From the NCBI GenBank assembly GCA_947451525.1, contig CANFZM010000019.1, forward strand, positions 1 to 53,559: 53,559 nt of DNA. Reading direction: 5' to 3'. Numbering within the stretch: the stretch's first letter is position 1; each line of letters opens with the position of its first letter. The stretch is from Flavobacteriaceae bacterium (GTDB lineage Bacteria; Bacteroidota; Bacteroidia; Flavobacteriales; Flavobacteriaceae). The notes under the pieces were generated by a model. It did not search any database. It saw only the letters and a program-made list of their open reading frames with translations, and was not told the origin of the DNA. The position numbers and the translations under genes were made by a program. Shown here piece by piece: positions 1-7,975 of this stretch.

Positions 1-54
1 ACCTGTTTTGAATTGCTTCAAAAATTCATCGGATAATAAATCTTCTTTTTTCAT
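1..54 (-). CDS. IS256-family transposase, 5' fragment cut by window edge
   Basis: Eighteen codons are visible, beginning ATG AAA AAA GAA GAT on the minus strand. The peptide MKKEDLLSDEFLKQFKTG matches, from memory, the start of IS256-type transposases of Flavobacteria, which go on to an EELxxFL...KRGIEKMLEGEL region and a DDE catalytic core. None of the catalytic part is in the window, so whether the element is intact is unknown. Confidence 0.75.
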   Translation of the reverse strand, partial: MKKEDLLSDEFLKQFKTG

Positions 55-75
55 AAAATGTGTAAATATTAAAAT

Positions 76-127
76 TAAGTAAAAAAAATATGAGGGTTTG
101 CACAAACCCTCATATTTTTTTTACTTA
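76..127. terminator. Perfect 25-bp inverted repeat in the IS leader
   Basis: Arms 76-100 and 103-127 pair perfectly around a 2-base loop. Each arm has a GAGGGTTTG core flanked by an A or T run, so it resembles a factor-independent terminator in both directions. It sits between the IS end and the transposase start. Several IS elements use such a leader hairpin to block transcription entering from outside; that role here is inferred. Confidence 0.6.
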
Positions 128-133
128 CACACT

Positions 134-214
134 TTATGGTATAGTACCATAATATTCTACAGCATCTTCTATATTTTTAGAAGCAATTGGAGAAACAATA
201 ACCTTATAATTCAT
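134..214 (-). pseudogene. ParE/RelE-type toxin, truncated by the IS
   Basis: The frame reads MNYKVIVSPIASKNIEDAVEYY and then diverges to a stop four codons later. The first 22 residues look like the start of ParE/RelE-superfamily toxins of Bacteroidota, which normally run to about 95-100 residues; the helix A(I/V)EYY is typical. Its ATG overlaps the end of the upstream antitoxin gene by 11 bases, the usual translational coupling of toxin-antitoxin pairs. Homology stops where the IS256 end begins. The missing C-terminal part carries the catalytic or target-binding strand region, so the fragment should be inactive. Confidence 0.7.
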
Positions 215-431
215 ACTTTTTTTTTAAATCAACATATAGTGATTCGGCATTCGTATAAGTAGATTTGTCGGGGTTAAGTTGGCTATCTAAAATTTGTTGT
301 TGCTCTTTAGTTAATGCAATTGTTTTTTCTTTAGAGATTTCAAATTTAATTTTCAAACTTTTCATAAAAGCCTTTACAGCATCTACTTGCGAATCGTCTT
401 GCGAATGAAAAGAAATATTAATGGTTTCCAT
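204..431 (-). CDS. Antitoxin-like small protein of a disrupted ParE-type pair
   Basis: A 75-residue charged protein (METINISFHSQDD..., ending KKKYEL). The middle segment VDAVKAFMKSLKIKFEI resembles the short DUF2683-like antitoxins encoded in front of ParE-type toxins in Bacteroidota. These bind and neutralise the toxin and usually repress their own promoter. The gene overlaps the start of the truncated toxin at 134-214, which supports the assignment. With its partner broken by the IS it is an orphan antitoxin. It could still cross-neutralise a related toxin elsewhere. The family assignment comes from sequence pattern and context only. Confidence 0.6.
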   Translation of the reverse strand: METINISFHSQDDSQVDAVKAFMKSLKIKFEISKEKTIALTKEQQQILDSQLNPDKSTYTNAESLYVDLKKKYEL

Positions 432-483
432 ATCTATTGAAATTATTATTTATCAAATATACAAAAAAGATGAAATTAAAGTC

Positions 484-1074
484 TTAAATTTCTTCAAACA
501 ATAATTTGATATTCTCATACGAATTTTTCAGGGCTTGCTTAATCTCTTCTGGATTGAGCCAAGCAACTTTTTCAATGCCTTCGTTTTCTTGCGGAATAGG
601 AGTTCCTTCAAATGTGGTAGTCATTTCAAACCAATGGGTAATCTTAAGCCTATAAACGCCATTTCTTTTAAAAACATGGTATGTTTTTTGAAGTTTATTA
701 GTAATTACTAATCCATCAACACCCGTTTCTTCAATAACTTCTCTTATGGAACATTCTTCAATAATCTCCCCTTTTATTAATCCACCTTTGGGTAAATCCC
801 ATTTTCCGTTTCTAAAAATAAACAAAACTTCCCTATTTTGATTATAAACCAATCCACCTCCTGCTTTTTTAACAGGAATTTTTTCTTTTACTTTATTAAG
901 AATTTCTTTCTCATCTGGATAATATAAATAGGCTTTCTTTATCTTATTGTTAAACATTTTAACAATAAGTTGTTCAATATCTACACTTTCAAGTAAGAAC
1001 AATTGAAAGTCGGTTTCTTTGGCGACTTGATTTGTCAAAAAAAGTGGTTTGTCGTTCACAAAAACTTTATACAT
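484..1074 (-). CDS. Nudix hydrolase
   Basis: A 196-residue protein with a complete Nudix box at about residues 97-119, from GGLIKGE through REVIEETGV, fitting GX5EX7REUXEEXGU. The glutamates of REVIEETG bind the divalent metal. Nudix enzymes cleave a nucleoside diphosphate linked to another group; the substrate is not predictable. Residues 1-70 form an N-terminal extension outside the Nudix fold. The gene is divergent from pyrE with only 7 bases between start codons, so the two promoters must overlap the opposite coding sequences. Confidence 0.85.
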   Translation of the reverse strand: MYKVFVNDKPLFLTNQVAKETDFQLFLLESVDIEQLIVKMFNNKIKKAYLYYPDEKEILNKVKEKIPVKKAGGGLVYNQNREVLFIFRNGKWDLPKGGLIKGEIIEECSIREVIEETGVDGLVITNKLQKTYHVFKRNGVYRLKITHWFEMTTTFEGTPIPQENEGIEKVAWLNPEEIKQALKNSYENIKLLFEEI

Positions 1075-1077
1075 TTG
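1050..1077 (+). promoter_or_regulatory. Predicted pyrE promoter inside the Nudix gene start
   Basis: TTG at 1050-1052 and TACATTTG at 1070-1077 are separated by 17 bases, fitting the Flavobacterium pattern TTG-N17-23-TAnnTTTG. The -7 box overlaps the first codon of the divergent Nudix gene. Transcription would start at or next to the pyrE ATG at 1082, implying a leaderless or very short-leader mRNA. Confidence 0.55.
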
Positions 1078-1081
1078 CAGT

Positions 1082-1723
1082 ATGATTATTAATAAAAAAA
1101 CAGCCGAAAAAACAGCCGAATTGCTTTTACAAATAAATGCAATTAAATTGAATCCGTCAAATCCTTTTAAGTGGGCTTCTGGCTGGAACTCCCCTATTTA
1201 CTGCGACAACCGCTTAACTCTTTCATTTCCAGCGATTAGAAATTACATCCGCGATGAATTTTCTAAACAAATAACTGAAATTTATGGTAAACCCGACGTA
1301 ATTGCAGGGGTTGCAACAGGTGCTATAGGCATTGGAATACTCGTTGCAGAAGAATTAGGGCTCCCATTTGTGTATGTTAGACCAGAAGCAAAAAAGCACG
1401 GAAGACAAAATCAAGTGGAAGGTTTTTTACAAAAAGGACAAAATGTAGTCGTTGTAGAAGATTTAATTTCAACTGGAAATAGCAGTTTGATGGCTGTAGA
1501 AGCCTTGAAAGAAGTAGGTGCCAATGTAAAAGGTATGATTGCTATTTTCTCTTACGGATTTGCCGTTGCCGAAGAAAACTTTAAAAATGCCAATATAACT
1601 TTAAATACATTAAGTAATTACGAGCATTTATTAGAATTAGCAGTTGAAAAAAAATACATCACAGAAGAAGAACAAGTAACCTTGCAAGAATGGCGTAAAA
1701 GTCCATCTACTTGGGAGGTTTAA
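1082..1723 (+). CDS. pyrE: Orotate phosphoribosyltransferase
   Basis: Joins orotate to PRPP to give orotidine 5'-phosphate in pyrimidine synthesis; cytosolic. The 213-residue product has the PRPP-binding motif VVVVEDLISTGNS at residues 122-134 and the catalytic-loop segment RPEAKKHGRQN at 100-110. The frame is open from 1049, but that longer start lies upstream of the predicted -7 box (1070-1077), and the family begins near MIINKKTAE, so the ATG at 1082 is chosen. An SRPBCC gene follows after 52 bases that include a family B repeat. Confidence 0.93.
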   Translation: MIINKKTAEKTAELLLQINAIKLNPSNPFKWASGWNSPIYCDNRLTLSFPAIRNYIRDEFSKQITEIYGKPDVIAGVATGAIGIGILVAEELGLPFVYVRPEAKKHGRQNQVEGFLQKGQNVVVVEDLISTGNSSLMAVEALKEVGANVKGMIAIFSYGFAVAEENFKNANITLNTLSNYEHLLELAVEKKYITEEEQVTLQEWRKSPSTWEV

Positions 1724-1740
1724 TAATAGAAATAAGAGGA

Positions 1741-1768
1741 TGAGATTGCTTCGTTCCTCGCAATGACA
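1741..1768. repeat. Family B repeat, copy 1 (solitary)
   Basis: A 28-base element with the inverted ends ATTGC...GCAAT around TTCGTTCCTC and trailing GACA. Close copies occur at 38962-38986, 41501-41529 and 43833-43858, the last three inside other repeats. This copy lies between pyrE and the SRPBCC gene, in the same direction as those genes. Confidence 0.75.
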
Positions 1769-1775
1769 TAAAAAA

Positions 1776-2168
1776 ATGAACCTAGAAAGTCCAAAAGTTA
1801 CTGTAGAAAAATCGGCAGAATATTTATATAATGCTTTGTCAGATGTTAAGAATTTTGAAAAATTAATGCCAGAAAATATTGCGAAATTTGAAGTTCTTGG
1901 AGAAGATATTTTTAATTTTGGATTAAAAGGTATGCCCGAAATTAAATTACGAATGAAGGAAGGAATTCCAAATTCGAAAGTAGTTTTGAATGCTGCTAGC
2001 GATAAATTACCTTTTTCTTTGATTGCTTCAATAGATGCTATTTCAGAAAATTCTAGCGAAGTAAAGTTAGATTTTGAAGGCGATTTCAATCCAATGATGG
2101 CCATGATGATTAAAGGTCCAATCTCTAAATTCATTGAAACTTTGGCGGAGAATATGCACAAATTGTAA
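1776..2168 (+). CDS. SRPBCC (START-like) family protein
   Basis: A 130-residue protein with the layout of the polyketide-cyclase/SRPBCC fold. It opens with SPKVTVEKSAEYLYNALSDVKNFEKLMP, where an N-terminal strand runs into the helix facing the ligand cavity, and ends in a long helix (FIETLAENMHKL). Such proteins bind hydrophobic ligands, but no substrate can be assigned. It follows pyrE on the same strand and ends at a strong bidirectional terminator. From memory it is a common neighbour of pyrE in Flavobacteria. No signal peptide is present. Confidence 0.75.
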   Translation: MNLESPKVTVEKSAEYLYNALSDVKNFEKLMPENIAKFEVLGEDIFNFGLKGMPEIKLRMKEGIPNSKVVLNAASDKLPFSLIASIDAISENSSEVKLDFEGDFNPMMAMMIKGPISKFIETLAENMHKL

Positions 2169-2220
2169 TTATAAATTCCTATGGAATTACAATTTCTGAT
2201 GGAATTACAATCCAATATTA

Positions 2221-2267
2221 AATAGAAAAACCTCGTATCCTAAACTGATACGAGGTTTTTCTATTTA
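2221..2267. terminator. Bidirectional terminator between convergent genes
   Basis: Perfect 20-base arms at 2221-2240 and 2248-2267 with a 7-base loop. The core is ACCTCGTATC/GATACGAGGT flanked by A and T runs. It serves the SRPBCC gene on plus and overlaps the stop codon of birA on minus. Confidence 0.85.
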
Positions 2268-2996
2268 AAATAATATTTGAATTTCTTTGATGCCATAACT
2301 TTTTATAGAATCGTCTTCTATCATTACTTGCAATCTTCCTTCTGGAGAAACGCCTTGAATAATTCCCATAAACTTATTTTTATTAGCATCTTCAAATGCC
2401 ATTGGAACATTTATTTTAAATAAATGTTTGTGGTATTCCTGCCATAATTTATCCGATTGGTTGGAAAGTATCCAACTGCAATTTTTCTTAATTTGAAAAA
2501 TAATTTTATTTAAAAGGATATCCAAATCAAATTCGGTGTTGGTAATCACTGCCATTGAAGACGCTTTTGGAAGATTCTCAAACTGCTCTTGGTTGACATT
2601 TAATCCAATTCCTACTATCGATTCTATTTTCGTGTCCGATTTAAAACTGTTTTCAATCAATATGCCACCAATTTTTTTATGGTCTGACATAATGTCGTTA
2701 GGCCATTTCACATTTAAATTAGGTAGTTTACAATCTTGTAAAACTTGAAGAACGGATAAAGCAATGGCAACATTTAAATGAAATATTTCGTCAACATTTT
2801 GCAAAACATCTTTAACCAAAATACTCATAATTAAGTTTTTACCCTCTTCCGAATCCCAAGTGGCTCCCATTTGCCCCTTGCCTTTGGTTTGTTTTTGCGC
2901 AACAACAGTAGTAAAATTATCTACCAATTGGTTCCGCGTAAGGTCCTTCAAAAAATCGTTGGTAGAATCTATGGCATTGAGTTTGATAATTGACAT
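2265..2996 (-). CDS. birA: Biotin-[acetyl-CoA-carboxylase] ligase
   Basis: Activates biotin as biotinyl-AMP and transfers it to the biotin carrier protein of acetyl-CoA carboxylase. The 243-residue product carries the adenylate-binding motif KGKGQMGATW at residues 38-47, a variant of GRGRxGxxW, and KWPNDI plus KKIGGILIE further on. It begins directly with the catalytic domain and has no N-terminal winged helix, so it is a monofunctional (group I) ligase that should not repress biotin genes. Divergent from rsfS. Confidence 0.93.
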   Translation of the reverse strand: MSIIKLNAIDSTNDFLKDLTRNQLVDNFTTVVAQKQTKGKGQMGATWDSEEGKNLIMSILVKDVLQNVDEIFHLNVAIALSVLQVLQDCKLPNLNVKWPNDIMSDHKKIGGILIENSFKSDTKIESIVGIGLNVNQEQFENLPKASSMAVITNTEFDLDILLNKIIFQIKKNCSWILSNQSDKLWQEYHKHLFKINVPMAFEDANKNKFMGIIQGVSPEGRLQVMIEDDSIKSYGIKEIQILF

Positions 2997-3062
2997 GAAA
3001 GTATTTTATTAAATTAGGTACTTAAACTTATGTTAAGCATCAAAAATAAGCACAATTTTTGA

Positions 3063-3070
3063 TACCTTTG
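3063..3070 (+). promoter_or_regulatory. -7 box of the rsfS-ftsH promoter
   Basis: TACCTTTG matches TAnnTTTG exactly, 19 bases before the rsfS start. No good -33 TTG is seen at the expected distance. Confidence 0.55.
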
Positions 3071-3089
3071 CGAATTATATAAAATTTAG

Positions 3090-3461
3090 ATGACAAAAAA
3101 GACAGTTAGTACTGATGTATTGTTAACAAACATCATTAAAGGAATAGAAGAAGTAAAAGGAAATGATATTGACATCCTTGATTTAAGAGCAATAAACAAC
3201 GCCGTATGCGATTATTTTGTAATCTGCAGCGGTACTTCCAATACACAAGTAAACGCAATCGTTAACTCGATTCAAAAAACAGTTTCCAAAGAACTTAAAG
3301 ACAAACCCTGGCATATTGAGGGTACTGGCAATGCCGAATGGGTATTGATGGATTATGTAAGTATTGTGGTACACGTGTTTCAAAAAGAAATTCGTGAATA
3401 TTATAATATTGAAGGATTGTGGGGAGATGCTAAAATTACTTCGATAGAAAATAAAAACTAA
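3090..3461 (+). CDS. rsfS: Ribosomal silencing factor RsfS
   Basis: Binds ribosomal protein uL14 on the large subunit and blocks subunit joining when nutrients are low. The 123-residue product shows the family pattern: DILDLRAINNAVCDYFVICSG at about 26-46, then the conserved W (KPWHIEG) and WVLMDY...VHVF near the C-terminus. It lies 15 bases upstream of ftsH on the same strand, an arrangement common in Bacteroidota that suggests cotranscription from the TACCTTTG box at 3063. Confidence 0.93.
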   Translation: MTKKTVSTDVLLTNIIKGIEEVKGNDIDILDLRAINNAVCDYFVICSGTSNTQVNAIVNSIQKTVSKELKDKPWHIEGTGNAEWVLMDYVSIVVHVFQKEIREYYNIEGLWGDAKITSIENKN

Positions 3462-3476
3462 AAGCAAAGCAAAATA

Positions 3477-5405
3477 ATGTCAGACAACAAAAAACCTAGT
3501 GGTTTGAAATTTAGTCCATGGTGGATCTCTGGAGCTATTATTTTTATGTTTATTCTTTTAAACATATTTAATAGTAATAGTTTTCAAGACCCTACAAAAA
3601 TTTCATCTTCCAAATTCGATGAACTTTTAAATAGTGGACAAATTGAGAAAGTAATAGTTTTTAATAAAGTACAAGCAGAAGCTTATCTTACTGCTGCTGC
3701 TCTAAAAGATAAATCGAATAGTAAAGTTGCCAAAGACCCTCTTTTTGGTGGACTTAATAAAGGTCCGCATTATACTTTTGAAATTGCTGATGCTCAAAAT
3801 TTTGAAAATAAATTAATTAAAGCCAAAACAGAAAGCAAACTAAAAGATTACGATTTCAAATTAAAAAGTGATTGGTCAGAATACATTGTTGGTTTTCTAC
3901 CAATGATTCTACTAATTGGAGTTTGGTTGTATTTCATGCGAAGAATGTCTGGTGGCGCTGGAGGTGGCGGAGGTCAAATCTTCAATATCGGAAAATCTAG
4001 AGCTAAACTATTTGATGAAAAAGCAGAAGTTAAAACTACGTTTAAAGATGTTGCTGGATTAGAAGGTGCAAAAGAAGAAGTACAAGAAATTGTAGAATTT
4101 CTTAAAAACCCCGAAAAATATACCGTTTTAGGAGGTAAAATTCCTAAAGGTGCTTTATTAGTTGGACCTCCTGGAACTGGAAAAACCCTATTAGCTAAAG
4201 CAGTTGCTGGTGAAGCTAAAGTGCCTTTCTTTTCTTTATCAGGTTCGGATTTTGTTGAAATGTTTGTTGGTGTTGGAGCTTCTCGTGTTAGAGATTTATT
4301 CAAGCAAGCCAAAGAAAAATCCCCATCAATAATTTTTATAGATGAGATTGATGCTGTAGGCCGTGCTAGAGGAAAAAATAGCATGTCAGGCGGTAATGAC
4401 GAACGCGAAAACACTTTGAATCAATTACTTACTGAAATGGATGGTTTTGGAACCAACACTCATGTAATTGTAATTGCTGCAACCAATAGAGCCGATGTAT
4501 TAGACAAAGCATTAATGCGTGCAGGTCGTTTTGATAGACAAATTTATGTAGATCTTCCAGATATTAGAGAACGTAAAGAAATTTTCGAAGTGCATTTAGC
4601 ACCACTTAAAAAAGTAGAAGGTTTAGACACCGATTTCTTAGCAAAACAAACTCCAGGGTTCTCTGGTGCAGATATTGCAAATGTATGTAACGAAGCGGCT
4701 TTAATTGCTGCTCGTCACAACAAAACTGCAGTGGATAAACAAGATTTTCTAGATGCCGTTGACCGTATTGTTGGTGGATTAGAAAAGAAAAATAAAATTG
4801 TTACTCCTGCTGAGAAAAGAGCTATTGCGGTTCACGAAGCAGGTCATGCAACTGTAAGTTGGATGCTTGAACACGCAGCACCACTTATTAAAGTAACTAT
4901 TGTTCCTAGAGGTCAAAGTTTAGGTGCAGCTTGGTATTTGCCCGAAGAACGCTTAATTGTTCGTCCAGATCAAATGCTAGATGAAATGTGTGCCACTATG
5001 GGTGGTCGTGCTGCCGAAAAAGTAGTATTTGACACAATTTCTACTGGAGCTTTATCCGATTTAGAAAAAGTAACCAAACAAGCTCGTGCTATGGTGACTA
5101 TTTATGGATTGAATGAGAAATTAGGGAACATTACTTATTATGACTCGTCTGGTCAAGGAGAATACAATTTTAACAAACCTTATTCTGAAGATACAGCAAT
5201 GACAATTGATAAAGAAATTTCTATATTAATTGAAGGGCAATATCAAAGAGCTATTGAACTTCTTAAGGAAAATAAAGATAAATTGCTACTTCTAGCCGAT
5301 ATCCTTATTGAAAAAGAAGTTATTTTCAAAGACGATTTAGAAACAATTTTCGGCAAAAGACCTTATCAAATTAGTGCTGAAGAAAATTCAGATACACCAC
5401 TATAA
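3477..5405 (+). CDS. ftsH: ATP-dependent zinc metalloprotease FtsH
   Basis: Membrane-anchored AAA+ protease that degrades misfolded membrane proteins and regulatory substrates. The 642-residue product has a transmembrane helix at about 17-32, a periplasmic segment, a second helix at about 135-153, a glycine-rich linker, Walker A GPPGTGKT (230-237), Walker B IIFIDEID (285-292), a second-region-of-homology stretch ending RAGRFDR, and the zinc site HEAGH (453-457). All essential motifs are present. It follows rsfS by 15 bases and is followed by a strong terminator. Confidence 0.97.
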   Translation: MSDNKKPSGLKFSPWWISGAIIFMFILLNIFNSNSFQDPTKISSSKFDELLNSGQIEKVIVFNKVQAEAYLTAAALKDKSNSKVAKDPLFGGLNKGPHYTFEIADAQNFENKLIKAKTESKLKDYDFKLKSDWSEYIVGFLPMILLIGVWLYFMRRMSGGAGGGGGQIFNIGKSRAKLFDEKAEVKTTFKDVAGLEGAKEEVQEIVEFLKNPEKYTVLGGKIPKGALLVGPPGTGKTLLAKAVAGEAKVPFFSLSGSDFVEMFVGVGASRVRDLFKQAKEKSPSIIFIDEIDAVGRARGKNSMSGGNDERENTLNQLLTEMDGFGTNTHVIVIAATNRADVLDKALMRAGRFDRQIYVDLPDIRERKEIFEVHLAPLKKVEGLDTDFLAKQTPGFSGADIANVCNEAALIAARHNKTAVDKQDFLDAVDRIVGGLEKKNKIVTPAEKRAIAVHEAGHATVSWMLEHAAPLIKVTIVPRGQSLGAAWYLPEERLIVRPDQMLDEMCATMGGRAAEKVVFDTISTGALSDLEKVTKQARAMVTIYGLNEKLGNITYYDSSGQGEYNFNKPYSEDTAMTIDKEISILIEGQYQRAIELLKENKDKLLLLADILIEKEVIFKDDLETIFGKRPYQISAEENSDTPL

Positions 5406-5427
5406 ATAAAATAAAATATAATTTATT

Positions 5428-5468
5428 AAAAATCTTAATTCAAAAAATGCTTTTGAATTAAGATTTTT
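5428..5468 (+). terminator. ftsH terminator
   Basis: Perfect 18-base arms (5428-5445 and 5451-5468) with a 5-base loop and a T run. It separates ftsH from the next promoter, whose -7 box begins two bases downstream. Confidence 0.85.
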
Positions 5469-5469
5469 T

Positions 5470-5477
5470 TATCTTTG
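5470..5477 (+). promoter_or_regulatory. -7 box upstream of the LUD-cdsA genes
   Basis: TATCTTTG fits TAnnTTTG and lies directly after the ftsH terminator, 40 bases before the LUD gene. Terminator and promoter therefore abut. Confidence 0.5.
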
Positions 5478-5517
5478 AAAGTTTTCAAGTGAAAAATATA
5501 GAATTTTATATAACATT

Positions 5518-6117
5518 ATGAGTCTTTTTAGAAAAATATTTGGTACTAGTAATGAACCTTCCGACGAGGAAAGTTTAAGTGAATACAACACTCCAAAGCC
5601 CTCCAATCTTGCCATAGATGACTTATTTACTTTTAACTTCAAGAAAAATGGAGGTAAATTTATATACTGTGAAAATCTAAGTGAAGTTAAAGAACAATTT
5701 GAAAACATTTTAGAAGAAAACGATTGGTTTGAGAGTGAAGTGCTCTGTTATGAATCCAAATTATTTAATCTTTTGGATGAAAATAAATTAGAATATACTT
5801 CTCCTGTTTCTCCAAAATTCTTTTTTGCAAGTTGCGAAAATCTAATTGCCGATGAAGGCTCAGTATTATTTTCGTCCAATCAAATTAAACAAAAAAAACC
5901 TAATGAGCTTCCTGATAGCATTGTGATTTTAGCAACTACTAGTCAAATTCTGGAAACTAAAAGCGATGGATTAAGAGTTATAAAAAAGAAATACGATAAA
6001 GATTATCCAACCAATATAACTGCTATAAAGTATTTTGAAAAGGTACAAGATGAAGATTTCTTGACCTATGGCAGTTCTGCTAAAAATCTTTATTTATTGT
6101 TGCTAGAAGATTTGTAA
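5518..6117 (+). CDS. LUD-domain protein (LutC/YkgG-like)
   Basis: A 199-residue protein whose second half fits the LUD domain of lactate-utilisation proteins: FASCENLIADEGSVLFSS, IVILATTSQIL and a C-terminal SSAKNLYLLLLED. Standard LutC works with LutA and LutB in lactate oxidation, but no lutA or lutB is nearby. The gene instead lies one base upstream of cdsA. Its role here is unknown; from memory the LUD-cdsA pair recurs in Flavobacteria. No cysteine motif or signal peptide is visible. Confidence 0.7.
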   Translation: MSLFRKIFGTSNEPSDEESLSEYNTPKPSNLAIDDLFTFNFKKNGGKFIYCENLSEVKEQFENILEENDWFESEVLCYESKLFNLLDENKLEYTSPVSPKFFFASCENLIADEGSVLFSSNQIKQKKPNELPDSIVILATTSQILETKSDGLRVIKKKYDKDYPTNITAIKYFEKVQDEDFLTYGSSAKNLYLLLLEDL

Positions 6118-6118
6118 C

Positions 6119-7009
6119 ATGAATGAAACTTTAAAGCGAGCGATTTCTGGAGTTGTATACATAACTCTTCTTATCTCTTCCATCCTCTACTCTAATGAAA
6201 GTTTTTTTATTCTGTTTGGAGTTTTCCTTTTAATTGCGGTGTATGAATTTTGTGCTTTGGTGCATTTTAAAAAAATTGTACCAATGCTGTTTGCTTTACT
6301 TTTTTATGGAGGTATAACCTTAGTTTGCTTTTATAAAAAAGTAACAGAAGGTCTATTGTTTTCGATTACAAAAAAGCATTACACCATTACCTTAGACAGC
6401 AATTTTCTTTATCAAATACTACTGGTAATTACTCTGCTTATTTCTATAAAATGTATTCATTTTCTTTTTAGTGATAGCATACAAAAAATTTCTGGTCCAT
6501 CTAAAATCATTTACCTTCTAGGCTATATCATTCTACCCTTTTTCTTCATTACCAAAATTTCTTTTGGAGTAAAAGAATACAATCCTAAAATTATTATTGG
6601 ACTTTTTATTTTAATTTGGACCAACGACACCTTTGCTTACATCGTAGGAAAATCAATAGGAAAACACAAATTATTAGAACGAATTTCTCCTAAAAAAACA
6701 ATAGAAGGTTTTGTAGGCGGAATACTTTTTGCAGTTTTAGCAGGATATTTAATCTCTAAATATTACATCCAAGCCAGTCCAGCACATCTAGATAAATCTA
6801 TTCAAATATGGACTATTATTGCAGTAATTGCTGGGGTTGTAGGCACAATTGGTGATTTAATTGAATCTAAATTCAAGCGAGTTGCAGGTGTAAAAGACAG
6901 CGGAAAAATAATGCCTGGACACGGAGGTATTCTAGATCGATTGGATAGTGTAATATTTGTAGCACCTTTCGTCTATTTATTTTATCAAATTTTAAATTAC
7001 TTGGGGTAA
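6119..7009 (+). CDS. cdsA: Phosphatidate cytidylyltransferase
   Basis: Converts phosphatidic acid and CTP to CDP-diacylglycerol, the branch point of phospholipid synthesis. The 296-residue product is polytopic, with several hydrophobic helices, and carries the C-terminal family signature SKFKRVAGVKDSGKIMPGHG then GILDRLDS at about 249-276, including the catalytic acidic residues. It starts one base after the LUD stop, so the two are probably cotranscribed. psd, which acts later in the same pathway, follows after a 315-base gap. Confidence 0.93.
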   Translation: MNETLKRAISGVVYITLLISSILYSNESFFILFGVFLLIAVYEFCALVHFKKIVPMLFALLFYGGITLVCFYKKVTEGLLFSITKKHYTITLDSNFLYQILLVITLLISIKCIHFLFSDSIQKISGPSKIIYLLGYIILPFFFITKISFGVKEYNPKIIIGLFILIWTNDTFAYIVGKSIGKHKLLERISPKKTIEGFVGGILFAVLAGYLISKYYIQASPAHLDKSIQIWTIIAVIAGVVGTIGDLIESKFKRVAGVKDSGKIMPGHGGILDRLDSVIFVAPFVYLFYQILNYLG

Positions 7010-7324
7010 AACATAATTAAGAAAATTCTTTTTTATTTTATTTTTACTTGTACAAGAGAATAAATAGATTAAATAAGATTGAATTTTAAATTATCACAAA
7101 AACTATCCATTAGAGAAAATCAAAATCTTAGATATAGTTAGCATAAAGATATTTTACTATACAAAAGATTTCATATTATTTAATTACTTTTGTCATCGTG
7201 AAGTTTAATTTATTTGCAAAGTAATAATACTAGAAGAAATTAATTTAGAATAAAACATTCTTTTAACTAATTGCACTGCATTTAAATTATTAAATTCAAA
7301 ACATTCCAAAAAAATAACCAAACT
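7010..7324. other. 315-base gene-free gap between cdsA and psd
   Basis: Very AT-rich with no convincing coding frame or strong hairpin. A -7 box TACTTTTG at 7185-7192 could drive psd with a leader of about 130 bases. Nothing else is supported. Confidence 0.5.
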
Positions 7325-7975
7325 ATGTTTCACAAAGAAGGCGCAAAGATTATCCTTATTTCCACGTTCGTTTTTACAGTTTTATTATTGGCAACTCCTT
7401 ATATATCCGAAAATCAATGGGTATTAAAACCAATACAACTATTTTTATTGGCAATGCTGCTAATAATTTTACAATTTTTCAGAAATCCGGTTCGAACTTT
7501 AGAGCCAAACGATCAATTGGTATACGCTCCTGTAGATGGTAAAGTAGTTGTTATTGAAGAAGTTTACGAACCAGAATATTTCAAAGACAAACGTATTCAA
7601 GTATCCATTTTCATGTCGCCAATAAATGTACACGTTACTCGTTATGCAATTAGTGGTAAAATAAAATACAGTAAATACCATCCTGGGAAATATCTTGTTG
7701 CATGGCATCCGAAAGCAAGTACAGAAAACGAGAGAACTACTGTAGTGATTGAAAATCGAGTTTTTGGTGAAATTTTATACCGTCAAATTGCAGGTGCTTT
7801 AGCTAAAAGAATTGTGAATTATGCCGAAGAGGGAATGCATGTACGCCAAGGTGATGACGCCGGATTTATTAAATTTGGTTCAAGAGTAGATTTGTATTTC
7901 CCATTGGGAACCAACATAAATGTGACTTTAAATCAAAAAGCCGTAGGAAACAGAACCATTATCGCAAGCAAATAA
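7325..7975 (+). CDS. psd: Phosphatidylserine decarboxylase proenzyme
   Basis: Makes phosphatidylethanolamine from phosphatidylserine at the inner membrane. The 216-residue product is the short (PSD-A type) form. It has two hydrophobic segments at about 9-25 and 36-51, conserved FMSPINVHVTR at 96-106, and the self-cleavage site FGSRVDL, where cleavage between G185 and S186 forms the pyruvoyl group. The following ACBP gene starts at the next base after the stop codon, indicating tight translational coupling. Confidence 0.93.
   Translation: MFHKEGAKIILISTFVFTVLLLATPYISENQWVLKPIQLFLLAMLLIILQFFRNPVRTLEPNDQLVYAPVDGKVVVIEEVYEPEYFKDKRIQVSIFMSPINVHVTRYAISGKIKYSKYHPGKYLVAWHPKASTENERTTVVIENRVFGEILYRQIAGALAKRIVNYAEEGMHVRQGDDAGFIKFGSRVDLYFPLGTNINVTLNQKAVGNRTIIASK

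Larger units (their letters stand above)
1..148 (-). mobile_element. IS256-family insertion sequence, transposase-proximal end (partial)
   Basis: The first 54 bases on the minus strand encode the start of a protein reading MKKEDLLSDEFLKQFKTG. This is the characteristic N-terminus of Bacteroidota IS256-family (mutator-type) transposases. Between this start and a disrupted toxin gene lies a leader with a perfect hairpin (76-127), then a region containing GTGTGTAAGT. IS256-type terminal repeats commonly carry a GTGTAAA-like core, so the element probably ends near 135-148. The exact end and the target duplication cannot be fixed because the other end lies outside the window. Confidence 0.75.

Noticed and set aside
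1637..2215. 192-codon minus-strand frame across the SRPBCC gene
   Set aside because: It is the antisense of pyrE's end, a repeat and the SRPBCC gene, with odd Cys/Asn/Ile composition; the plus-strand gene is the recognisable one.
2168..2222. Short direct repeat TGGAATTACAAT near the end of the SRPBCC gene
   Set aside because: Only two copies 10 bases apart; too little to call an element.
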